A stretch of 64,000 bases of DNA from Malaya genurostris. Its lineage: Eukaryota > Arthropoda > Insecta > Diptera > Culicidae. Made by a program: the position numbers and the translations under genes. The notes beneath the pieces were generated by a model. The model was not told the origin of the DNA, did not search any database, and worked only from the letters and a program-made list of their open reading frames with translations. The DNA is taken from NCBI RefSeq assembly GCF_030247185.1, contig NC_080571.1, positions 17,205,631-17,269,630 on the forward strand. Reading direction: 5' to 3'. Numbering within the stretch: position 1 is the first letter of the stretch; each line of letters opens with the position of its first letter. Positions 34,050-45,068 of this stretch are shown here, piece by piece.

Positions 34050-34910
34050 AGACTGTCCCAGAAAGTATACACGCACTTTGATTTCGCTGTAAAGAAGTCA
34101 CAAGTGTTAGATATTCAAACTTTATTCGATATACTGATAATATTAGACTACAACAACAGAATATTATTCTCAACATTTGCTACTTAGCCATTGTAGACTA
34201 ACTGGCGCACCTTCTTGCGAACGTTTCTCATTAAATTCCGTACAGACTTCTTGGCGACAAGTTTTGACACGTTTTTCCAATCTTTTTCGAACTGTTGAAT
34301 GGTTTCTGTTGCCGAGACATGTTTCCTAAGATGTGCTTTCGTTAATGCCCAAAATTCCTCAATTGGTCGAAGTTGTGGTCAATTTGGTGGATTCATGTCT
34401 TTTGGGACGAAAGTGACATTTTTGGTAGTATACCATTCTACCATTGATTTCGAGTAGTGGCAAGAAGCAAGATCTGGCCAGAAGACAACAGGATCCTTGT
34501 GGCTTCGAATCATGGGTGTAAGTCGTTTTTGTAAACATTCCTTGATGTATATTTCTCTGTTCATTGAAGCAATGGTGATAAAGGGTTTCAAAATCTTACC
34601 GCAGCTACAAATTGCTTCTTACCAAATTTTTCGACTTCAATCGTTGTCTCGGACTGGTTTAACACTTGCCCTTCTCGCCCCGTATGATATTGTGGTCCCG
34701 GCAAGGATTTGTAATTGAGTTTCCCGTAGGTTTCGTCGTCCATGATTATGCAGTTCAAATTTCCAGCAAGAATCGTATTGTACAGTTTTCGAACCCTCGG
34801 CCTGATCGATGCTTCTTGTTTCGGACTACGTTATGCCCTTTTGAAATGTTGACGTCGAGTTCTTGTTTGAAGAACGATCGATAGTTCTCTAACCTTTTCA
34901 AAATAAAATA
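34050..34910 (-). pseudogene. DD37-type Tc1/mariner (IS630-Tc1-mariner) transposase pseudogene
   Basis: Minus-strand fragments in two or more frames encode a DDE transposase of the insect IS630-Tc1-mariner group. Seen are VMDDETYGKLNYKSLPGPQY near 34740, YIKECLQKRLTPMIRSHKD near 34540, FWPDLASCHYSKSMVEWY near 34450 and FVPKDMNPPN ending at 34379. The stop is in the codon after NPPN, where related proteins continue into the third catalytic block (CPELRPIE), so frameshifts and stops have killed it. A GTCCCAGAAAGTATACACGC sequence near 34052 is probably the terminal repeat. The spacing suggests the DD37D/E mosquito type. Confidence 0.75.
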
Positions 34911-36204
34911 AAAGTGCTTGAATTCTATAAGCAAGTGCATTGATATCTGTAGATTCCGAAACGGTCATAGTTTTCCAGAATGCAGTGGAAATTGTATATA
35001 TACTGTATATATTACGAATGTGCGGTTCAGGAGAACTAGTTCTTTCGGTAGAACTATGAAATTCGGAACGGCAGAGCTAATAAAAGTAATTTTCGTTGAC
35101 ACAAAATAGACGAAAATGACGAGAAATAAATGTCACTCTCAGCTTCGTTTGCAAACTATGAGAACGAAATACATGTCCAATCAATGACATGAGCGGGAGA
35201 GTAGTTTCAAAATTGTGTTCTTTCTTTCATTTGCCCTTTCACTCATTTACGGTTTTCAGTGAAAATCCCATAGTGTGCAGTGTCGGTATTCAACCAAAGC
35301 TTTGAGAATCGAAAATGACAGAAAAAGGTTTCACAATTACTTTTACCTGTTGGTGCTCGAATTTGTAGTAGTTTTGATTTTCAAAGAGGTTCTGGGATGT
35401 AATAACTTCAATTTGTCATATTTTAGTTACTCTTTATAGCTAAGCGTCACAGATTTTCAATAAATCGATGAAAGAATGAGAATTGAAATTCTACTGATGC
35501 TCCCTGACGACGTTAGTTTGGTTTCGTTTTGTCATAGAGGAAAGAGTGACGTTGGCAATTATACTCTCTCTCATTTTTTCAATGAGAAACGAAAACTCTA
35601 CGCCTCTCTTCGTTTGTTCTGGTGTCGGTCATTTACGAATAAGACAGTAAAATATTGAAAATGAGGTTGTTGGAATGGTTTCTTTCATTGAGAATGCGTG
35701 ACAATTTTAAGCTGTGCTGGACGGTTCTCCGAAATTAACTGTTTTGTCCATCTCTAGTACAAATGTACTCCAGAGGGCGTTTACGTATAGGAAAAGTCGC
35801 GGGAATGTTCTAGGAGATTTTTTGGAATCAAAAATGCTAGTCAAAATTGTAGAACTTCAAAGCATTTATCTGGAGACAAGAAATATTCGATTTGTAAGTA
35901 TGTGTAAGTTTTTTTTGTAAGTTCCACCTTTCTTTGAAAAAACAGCTGTTAATAACAGCTGTTAGTAACAGCCTGTTATCATGTTCTCAAATATACTGCT
36001 ATAAAAAAGAGTAATAAGACACACATACATTTAGGCGTATATAAACGAAATTAGATTGATTGCGCTATCCACCACTTGGTTGTTTGGAATAAATGGTTGG
36101 TGTGTTTCCGTTTAATATTTTCTTTTTAAATTTGTAAAAATCTGTGAGAAACGTTCAGCAGAAATCTGCGAATTTTGAAATTTGGTTTAGCATAGATAAA
36201 AATC
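34911..36204. other. no gene seen
   Basis: AT-rich. Contains a cluster of E-box palindromes, AACAGCTGTTAATAACAGCT then GTTAGTAACAG, at 35942-35972, but no neighbouring gene to relate it to. Confidence 0.4.
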
Positions 36205-36267
36205 TACACACTAAGATTTAATTTCTTTGTTCGGTAATATTTTTGACGAGAACTTTCGGTAATCTAC

Positions 36268-36600
36268 ACACTTAAAATATATTACAGAACTCGGTACTTT
36301 TTTTACCGAAATTTCAACAGCTGGACGTTCAGTAATGATTTCGGTAAAAATGTGCTTACCGAAATAATTTGTAATCCGAAAATAGCTAAGCTGTCATGAT
36401 TACCGAACATTTCAGTAAAAGTAAGTGTCATATTAAACGTCAAATGTTCCGAAGTGCTCTGTAAATAATACAGTTAAATCTGTAATTCGAAAAAAGTGAA
36501 GCTGTCAAATGTTACCGAACATTCCAGTTAAAATGAGCGTCAAATATACCGAATCGCTCTGTAAAATATATCTATATTTTTGTACATATATTACGTGACT
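36268..36600. promoter_or_regulatory. left subterminal repeat array (TTCGGTAA type)
   Basis: CTCGGTAC, TTACCGAA, TTCGGTAA, TTACCGAA and further TTACCGAACAT(T)(T/C)C sites recur within about 300 bp of the left end, some in facing pairs. The right end and the related 0.86-kb elements have the same sites. In CACTA elements such sites bind the element-encoded protein; that role is inferred here. Confidence 0.65.
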
Positions 36601-36674
36601 GTAAACATGATTTTTTTGACGGATTTAGAAAACCTTTATTGTTCTTGCAAATGCTAATCAGTAAGGCATAACGC

Positions 36675-38994
36675 TTAATTATAAAGTCCATGTAAAAATT
36701 TTGTTCCAGTGGTGCCAAGTGCACCTATTCCCAGTACAACACTTTGAATAAAAATAAAAAATTGTTTATCTGATGGCGCCGGTGAAATATTGAAAACAAT
36801 GTATGTTTCCATTAATATTTTGAAGGCTGATCTCAACTCTAACAGAACAGGAATTCTGTGCATTCCAATGCATATTGTGCAATCGTTTGAATCCTGCAAA
36901 AAGGAGCCTCGTACAAACAGTTTAGGGGGAAATTCTTCATTTGGTAACTCGTCTTCTGCCTGTAAAATAAATAATAGACTCATTTATATATGTAGTTTCA
37001 TACATAACTAGCTTAGTTAATATAACTGACATTGATCCATTGCACTATTCCGTGTAACGGATTCTTTCGATTCGGTTCATTCAATTTCCTTTTCGACCCA
37101 CGAGATGGATTTTTTTCTTTGACAATTGCTAGTGCACGCACGAAATCTAGTAACAATAATAAATTTTAGTTCCTTTTATCACATTTAAAACCAATAAGAA
37201 TCCCAACGAGAACGTTTCAATTTTGTTTAATTTTGATTGCATTTAAGTCCCATAACGTGTAATTAATTGTACGTTGAGCTATTTCGAAACTATCGGTGGA
37301 ATTCTAACTGGGCGTATGTCATAACACTTATTTTTTTCCATGATAGTAAATTAACAAAAGCAACTAACAATTGCCGCAGCGTTTCAGTCAATTGAAACCA
37401 CGGTGTTAGCAATATTAAATTACATGGAGGACTTTCGTTTTTGAACTATGGTTTCAAAACTGGAAAGTATTAATTACCATGATTAAGCTCACAGAACAGC
37501 TGGTTGTATTGACTTAAAATTCTCTCCTGTACCGTTTCCCACTTTTCTGAAAAGGACGTAGCTTGTGGTCGTATTTTCAGGAAATCAAGTGTAATCTGTA
37601 AATAATGTATAGTACAGAAATGTTCAATTTGAAATGTATTATATCTTACCAGTTCTCCGTTATAAGCAGTAAGCACCGGAAAATCATCGATACATTCAAA
37701 AGAATGTTTCAATTCGCGGGACTGCTGTCGATTTTGGAAAGAAATGTTCCATAGCTCGATAATTCGGTTTTTGTTTTGTTGGCTAGGAACAATGAACTTG
37801 AGTTCAAGCATCTGAAAGAAGTACGGTTATTTAAGTTATTTTCAATGTAGAGTACTTACCGCTTGCTGAATACAATCATCACTTGTATTTTCGTTCATTG
37901 GTATAAAAGACACGTCGGAACTAGGTGGATACTCTTCGATACGACGACGTTTGATAACACGGTCTTCAGATTTTCGTGCTAAATACTCCATGTGGTAATG
38001 GATTCGGCCGGCATGATGATTTAGACCCCTGGCATGTGCATGGAACCACAGTGCCTTCACAATAAAGATTTAATAAATGGGTTTGAAAAAAAATGATTTT
38101 ATCAATGCAGTACTAAAATGATACCTGTGGTACATCCGTTGGCGAAGCTAATGCAGGATATGACTTTACGAGAGAGATAGCAATCTGGATCTTGTAGAAA
38201 TTATTTGGACGGCTGTGATGAATCATATGTGAAAACAACTTCGTCATATGTATGGTTAAATAACTTACCAACCATGCAACGATTTCAAACATTCGCAGAG
38301 TAGCGAATTGATTCTCTTTATAAATGTTTCTTTCGGTCGATAATTTTCTTTTAAAGCCTCCATTATCGCAGATCCTTCCTGGGTTCGTTCGAAAATCCTA
38401 TCAATATTATTTATCTGAAGGAAAAAGAAATGGCAAAACTATTTGTTTTGGGTGTACTAAAATGAATATTTGACTAGTCACCTCTTCTAGATTAATTCCA
38501 CTGTAAGGATTATCAACACTCCAGTTCTGATTAATAGTCTCAATATCACTAATATGAGATTCGCTCATACACAAGTTTTCCTGGATCCATTCTTCGGACT
38601 CATGCTCTAAATAATCATTTTTTTTATATTCCAATTGTAATTTTTCGATCCATTTTATCATTTTTGTGGTGAGTTGCAGTCTAATAAAATCACGTTCATT
38701 CAACGTTAAGAATGTTTCCAAATCATCAATTTCTTCAGTTTCTGAAAGCATTAAATTATTGCTGATTGTTATCAATACTGGATACTTGATTAAGTTTCTT
38801 AACAACACTTTTTGCTTAAAAACAGTTGCCGTATAAAAATTGAAGTACAATTCATACGGTCCGTCTACTTCCATCACCGTCACCAGAACGTCATCTTCTA
38901 TCCAAATTAGGTAAATAGTTTCTTTACTGGAACGTTCGCGCGTACTGGTCATCAATACGTCCGTGGCGGTGACGTTGTGTGTGAATGTGTCCAT
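36675..38994 (-). CDS. intact seven-exon transposon accessory protein, 500 residues
   Basis: Exons on the minus strand: 38482-38994, 38269-38414, 38125-38212, 37860-38054, 37650-37811, 37478-37595 and 36675-36955. Every junction has GT/AG and the phases agree, giving 500 residues from ATG at 38994 to TAA at 36675. I do not recognise a named family. Visible features: an acidic N-terminal third; a segment EALKENYRPKETFIKRINSL then LHGCRPNNFYKIQIAISLV across exons 2-3 that resembles small DNA-binding modules accompanying C2H2 transposases in other animals; a basic patch KSEDRVIKRRRIEEYPP in exon 4; and a hydrophobic C-terminus. It has no stop or frameshift, unlike the transposase beside it. The ATG lies about 0.3 kb left of the nested element at 39312. 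Likely role: the second protein of the transposon, or a captured gene. Confidence 0.7.
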
Positions 38995-39311
38995 AAGATT
39001 GCGTTCACCTAATTTTGACGGCGATGATGACGGAAGTTAACTTTGACGGAAGCTGATGGAACGTCTGAATCGTAATTAAGACCTGAGCGCTCTTAAATAT
39101 CCAACAAACTGGTAACACTGCTTAAAAAATTGTCATTAAGACGAAAAGAAGCAGAGAAAAAAAACACAATCTAAATGTTATTGTTGACACATAGAATAGG
39201 TATCTTCTCGTGTAAATTTCATCAACATTGTACGGAAATTGTGTTTGTTTGAAAAGCGTTGATAAAAAACTGCAGTATCCAAAATCCAACTTTCTGCAAT
39301 ATCACGTACTA

Positions 39312-40167
39312 CACACTAAGATTTAATTCCTTTGTTCGGTAATATTTTTGACGAGAAATTTCGGTAATCTATAGAAATGACCGATATTTCGGTACATGAG
39401 TTTTCTTTTACAATAATTATGCAAATTTTTACCGGACGATCAGTCTTACGTAAATTTTCATTACAGAATTTTGTAAATAGATATGCAATTCATACGGTAA
39501 ATCTGAATAGTTGCCGAGTACGGTAAAAACCATACTGTCCGTATGGTGTATTATCTTCCAATAACCGAACTTCTGCGAAAACTGCTGATTGTCATGAAAC
39601 TAACTGTCAAACAGTTTTTAGTAAGTGTCTTTTCATTAACCAAACAAAACAATCTTGAAGAGTTCATCGAATGGATTGAGGTACAGGTGCAAAAGTTTTT
39701 AAAACATTTGATTAGTGGTTCAAATTTGTTTACTTATAGGCAGAAAATAATTTTGTATCACTTGTCCACTTGCTGCCTACACAAATTCGAGGGTAATTTC
39801 TGGTGGAGTCGACGGATTGTGCAGTGTTTTGGAAGGCGCTCATAATTCCAGTCAGCCGGAACATTTGACCTTTTTTTGTGGAATAAAACCATAGCCACAA
39901 CAGGTTGGAATTTCTTTCATTCGTTTTTGTGAATTTGTGTTGTTTTTTGAAATCCGAAAATCCAGAATTTTAACCAAAGGAAAACAAACAATAAATTACC
40001 GAACAATCAGTTAGATCCAATTGGTTTACAGTGTACGGTAGTTGTTTGACAGCTCAGCAATTATCGAACGATCGGTAATCAATTTAATTACCGAACTGAT
40101 TACCGAAGGTTCAGTTGTTGAAAGTTCGGTAAAAAATCACCGAATTCTGCGAAATTTTCTAAGTGTG
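39312..40167. mobile_element. intact 856-bp non-autonomous element of family A, nested in the transposon
   Basis: CACACTAAGATTTAATTCCT at the left and TTTTCTAAGTGTG at the right, with TA duplicated at 39310-39311 and 40168-40169. It has TTCGGTAA/TTACCGAA subterminal sites at both ends. It lies at the 3' end of the transposase gene and replaced its last codons. Confidence 0.88.
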
Positions 40168-42612
40168 TATAATATTATATTATAAAATCGTCTTGAAATG
40201 AATTTTTGGCTGTTATTAAAGGGAGACCAAAATGAGAAGGTAGCGTATGTGAAGCAATCCTCAATGCATATAAATATTTCTTTTGTTGATACTTGCAGCT
40301 CATATGCTTCATAGAACTCATTATATCCTGTGGTATCACAGACACGCAACAGAAAAAAAATTTTCTCTTCAAACACCACTATTTCGCGTATAACTCCATA
40401 TGAAGGAAACATATCATTGTCATGATTCTGTTGACCAACAATAAGATTTGGGCGAAATTCTATTCCGTTCAATGTAACAGTTTTTGGTATATACACAAAT
40501 TTAACGTCCGCACCTAAATAAAAGTCACTTAAGCATTTAGTTCTTTCAACAAGTATCCCAGATTTATAAAACATTTTATCGCAAAATGGGTTATCAAGTA
40601 TATTGAGGATCATTTTGAAGCATTGTCTTTTTGCGAGACTGAAACAAATGTTTTTAAAGTTGCGACACGTTGCTGCTTGAGTTTTGGAAATTTTATTAGT
40701 TTGTTCGAATTGTAAGCAGTTATATTGCTTCATTGCACCACTTTTTCGTATACACATTGAATAATGTCTGAGATGATGTAGTTTATTAATGCGACGATCA
40801 AACTTTTTGTAGAACGTATCCTCAAAAAATTGTACATGCACATCTAACTGGCAAAGAAGATTTTCGGATACCACGGGTGACATGATTATTCTTACTATAT
40901 TGATAAGATTGCCAATCATTCTCATGTACTCGCAGTCTTCGGAGATTTTATGACCGAACAGAAATGGAAATGCACGAAGTAGCAAAAATGTTTGCGAAGA
41001 CGTTTGTTTTAACCTGTGTTTAATGGAATTTGACATCATTTCATCAGTAAAGTTACATGATGGTTTGTTCTTCCTATCAATATATCCATAAGTAAATGAA
41101 TTCAAACGAGTATTTATATATCCGGCATTCATTTTTAACTCCTTTTGATTGCAATAGTAAGCCAATACAAGTTGTATAGTCAACGGGACTACGCCTTCAG
41201 CAAGATCATGCATTGGATCGAGACAATAATTTTCACTTACATGATAAAATTTTAGATTGTTTAAAATACAACCCGATTGTTTCAGACCACAATCTTTTGG
41301 AGAAATCAACCCTTGTTTTAGCGCCGATAAGTTATGCTCATACCAATCTTTAGTTCTCATAGGATATTCCGCGACGGGATTTTCCCGAAATTGTTCTCTA
41401 GAAATTTGACATAATCGACAGAAATATTTTGCGCTGGGCCCAAGTAAATTGAAGACGTCATGAATTGCAAGTGTATCACCACAGAACATTGTAACTACAG
41501 CTCTAATAATGAAGTTCTGAGTCCCATAACATACAGGGACTCCTTCTTCCAACTGTTTTAAATCGTTCATCAAGGGCTCTAAAATCTTGCTATATCCATG
41601 TTTCTTTACATCTATTGAGTTGCAAAATAGAACTGGAAACACAGATCGTGGTGATGAGTTCCATTTTTCAGGAATGTTTTGAATTTTAAAACAAATGTTT
41701 GATATTTTATTTATTCCTGCTCTTGAGCTGAACGCATTGCCAAGCTCCACATCATCTTGATATAGTGTGAGTCTTATTGCTTCAGGATGTTGCAAAATGT
41801 TCTGTTTTTTGAAAGAATCACCAGTTTTGTAAGAACTGTATTCTTTTACACAAGGAGTATCTGAAGTATTCAAGTAAGTTTCCGATAGCAGTTCTCTGTT
41901 TTCCGTATCCACTTAATTTTAATGTATCCACTATGCTTATATATGATGCAGTTTCATTGACCATAACTCGTTTTGGTATAGAATTTATATGCCGTACATC
42001 TTCGCGAAGATTCAGCAAAAGCTCCCGAGGTTCCGGTTTTGAAACAACTAGTTCATGTAAATATTTTGACTGTTTTGAGAAAGTATTTACATCATCGAAC
42101 AAATTATCCATACAGAACGAATTTAACAATAAAATGGTGTCTAACTAAGAACCTCATGGTTTTTATTTTCAAGTATTCGGTTACATGCTGTACAATAGAT
42201 TCGCAAACGTTTACAAATTCTGTAGTTTTTGTTTGAGGTAAACTCACATCCGATGTTAGGTGACACACGCTGATATTTATAATTTTTTTAATGTCTGCAA
42301 AGCTAGGATCAGAGTTTTGAACCGTGGACGCAACTGAATCTAACTTTTCTGGAGTATTATCTAATACAAGGAATGAATTTTTTGTATTGTCGACTAGAGA
42401 AGGAGGCTGTTCAATAGAATGTTTTTCGACAATATGTCTCTTCAGTGAATAAATATTACTATATCTGGAGCTGCATTTTGGAAATGTACAATCAAAAATT
42501 ACTGTCTCCGGAATAAAATGACCCATTCGAATGTGGTCGTTCATGTGACGATGTAAGCCGGCTACGAATCCAGGAACATGTGCACGGCAATAAAAACAAA
42601 CAATGGTCGATG
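40137..42612 (-). pseudogene. C2H2-finger DDE-like transposase of the two-gene transposon, broken
   Basis: Minus strand, three frames. 42612-42150: two C2H2 fingers (CFYCRAH..H...H; CTFPKCSS..LKRHIVEKH) and a linker. 42143-41915: a helical segment. 41912-40137: the large catalytic-looking domain, 591 codons. In the last, candidate acidic residues are LYQDDVELGNAF (about residues 50-61), FCGDTLAIHD (about 145-153) with a following CRLC zinc pair, and CLDPMHDLAEGVV (about 231-243), a pattern seen in C2H2-bearing transposases of many animals. One-base shifts near 42146 and 41913 separate the frames. The last nine residues and the stop come from the nested element at 39312-40167. A short 5' exon is at 45011-45068. 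The enzyme is therefore very probably inactive in this copy. CACTA or KDZ affiliation is open. Confidence 0.75.
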
Positions 42613-42634
42613 TCTAGAATACTGGATATATAAC

Positions 42635-44254
42635 CACAGACTAACAGACATGACAGTATGAATGAATTCTTATAAAAATAATTTTTCGTGATGCACTAGT
42701 TCCACCTATATTGTACTGCGCGAACTATTTACTATCTGTACACCCCTTGTATTATGTAAAAGTTTTTTTTACTAGTTGGATTCCCCTCGTTTGTCAACAC
42801 CGATCAGCTGCTTGCAGGGATGCCTGATTTCATCAAAATATTTGAAAATGAATCGTCACAATAAAATATTGGATTACGTTGATAATATATTTAACATTTT
42901 CGCGATGTTGGAAGGTAACCATTTATTTGACTCAACGTTGTTCATCTAGACTATTTTTCATTGTGTTGGTAGTTTCACCCGAAATTAAGTGGCGGCAGAC
43001 CCAACCAGTGGACAACTTGACAGCTCCCATACATCGAGAATATAAGTAAAACTTTTGGTTCTCTGGTTCCACAATGACGTCGTAAATAGAATAATATTTG
43101 GAAATAACGTATCTGTTTTTTCGAGTATAATAATTTTAATATTTAAATAAGTAAAATAAATTTTGCTAGCATTTCTTGATACCAATAAAATAATTATGAT
43201 GATAAGTTACTATGGTTTAGCATAAGTATAATTTTTCTCTTTTCATCAATAGAAGGTTTAACAGTAGTTCATCACATTTCAATGAACAATGAACATAAAG
43301 TAATGTATTCTACTGAATCCTGAGGAACAATACTACTATTTTGCAAACCAAGCTTAAATCTATGGTTCCCTTATCTTCATTCGAGTCGTTAGAAGATCAT
43401 CCAATGATAACAAATACTCCTACAAATGGCTACTAATTCCTTGCGTTTTAATTGACAAGACTAAATACGTTAGATACTCTTTAGCCACACACCACATTTC
43501 AAAAAACAGTTCATTTCTAACTCTATCAATTACTATTAATAGTTATCTTTTTAGACCAAAGGGAAGATGTTGCGCAGAGTAAATTAAAAGATAGAAAGAT
43601 TAGAAAATACGCATGTTTGGAGATTTATGACGTGTGTTATTAATGAGTTTGGTGTAATGCAGCGCTGTTAGAAAAAATCGCAATATTTTCATTTCATTCA
43701 GGAGTTCTTGCGTGAGTCACAATATGAAAATTAAACTCCTTTTAAATATATTGCTGGACGCATACACAGTGAACGTAAATAACGTAATGAAGTACTTTTT
43801 TCTCTTGTAATCTTTTTGTTTCGTAATTCATTGCACCCGTATTGTTTAGGTACACTAGTGCCGTCCTGAATTTAGTGGAACACATATGAAACAGGCTTAT
43901 TTCTGTCAGGTTGTGTATGGGTTGGGCAGACCAGAAGCAAGTAAATATTGTAACAAAACGGGTTCGATTTTGTATTGCGTTGAAGGATGAGAAGTAGGCA
44001 CAATTATGTATTAAATCTGTATCCTGCATGAAATTCGCATGGACGTATACAATACAGGTAATTCTGTATGAATGGCAACTCTGTTGATAAATGAAAAAAA
44101 TAAACACAGTCTAGATGACAGACAGGATGTTTTTGATAGGGTAACGTGGCGCCATCATGACACATGTGAGTACTGTCCCAAATAAAGGAATATTCGAAAT
44201 GACCGTTAAAATGATTGAAGAATCTAATTTGAGTGTCCTGTCTGTTAGTCTGTG
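42635..44254 (-). mobile_element. family C element, copy 1 (1.6 kb, long form)
   Basis: Begins CACAGACTAACAGACATGAC and ends GTCCTGTCTGTTAGTCTGTG. The flanking 7-bp duplication ATATAAC is found just before 42635 and at 44255-44261. The outer 350 bp at each end matches copy 2 in reverse; about 0.9 kb between 43013 and 43900 is absent from copy 2. Short frames only. Confidence 0.85.
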
Positions 44255-44268
44255 ATATAACCTTGTTC

Positions 44269-44989
44269 CACAGACTAACAGACAGGACACTCAAATTAGA
44301 TTCTTCAATCATTTTAACGGTCATTTCGAATATTCCTTTATTTGGGACAGTACTCACATGTGTCATGATGGCGCCACGTTACTCTATCAAAAACATTCTG
44401 TCTGTCATCTAGACTGTGTTTATTTTTTCATTTTCCAACAGAGTTGCCATTCATACAGAATTGCCTGTAATGTATTGATTTGTATACGTCCATGCGAATT
44501 TTATGCAGGATACAGATTTAATACATATTGCCAAAACTATATACATAATTGTGCCTACTTCTCATCCTCCAACGCAATACAAAATCGAACCCGTTTTGTT
44601 ACAATATTTACTTGCTTCTTTCTGGTCTGCGCCACTTAATTTCGGGTGAAAACTACCAACACAATGAAAAATAATCTAGATGAACAACTTTGAGTCGAAT
44701 AAATGGTTACCTTCCAACATCGCGAAAAAGTTAAATATATTATCAATGTAATCCAATAATTTATTGAGACGATTCATTTTCAAATATTTTGATAAAATCA
44801 GGCATCCCTGCGAGCAGCTGATCGGTGTTGACAAACGAGGGGAAACCAACTAGTAAAAAAACTTTTACATAACACAAGGGGTGTACAGATAGTAAATAGT
44901 TCGCGCAGTACAATATAGGTGGAACTAGTGCATCACGAAAAATAATTTTTATAAGAATTTACTCATACTGTCATGTCTGTTAGTCTGTG
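44269..44989 (+). mobile_element. family C element, copy 2 (0.72 kb), head-to-head with copy 1
   Basis: Begins CACAGACTAACAGACAGGAC and ends CTGTCATGTCTGTTAGTCTG, TG. The 7-bp duplication CTTGTTC is at 44262-44268 and 44990-44996. It sits 14 bp from copy 1 in the opposite direction, so 43900-44650 is a near-perfect palindrome with arms of more than 350 bp. Confidence 0.9.
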
Positions 44990-45010
44990 CTTGTTCTTAA
45001 ATTTACTTAC

Positions 45011-45068
45011 GAAATATAGTTACAAGGCGATCATCGTAATCTTTCATGCGTTGAACGATGTCATCCAT
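45011..45068 (-). CDS. candidate first exon of the transposase gene
   Basis: Minus strand, ATG at 45066-45068: MDDIVQRMKDYDDRLVTIF, then a GTAAGT donor at 45005-45010. It lies about 280 bp inside the right terminus of the transposon, where a promoter-proximal exon would be expected. The pair of 7-bp-TSD elements sits in the intron between it and the zinc-finger exon. A GTAACT a little upstream would give phase 0 with the next exon, so the exact donor is uncertain. Confidence 0.4.

Noticed and set aside
44004..44639. Two mirror frames (120 and 93 codons) with related sequences MTHVSTV.../MCHDGATL...
   Set aside because: They arise from the palindrome formed by the two family C elements; the third copy at 53945 does not keep the frame.
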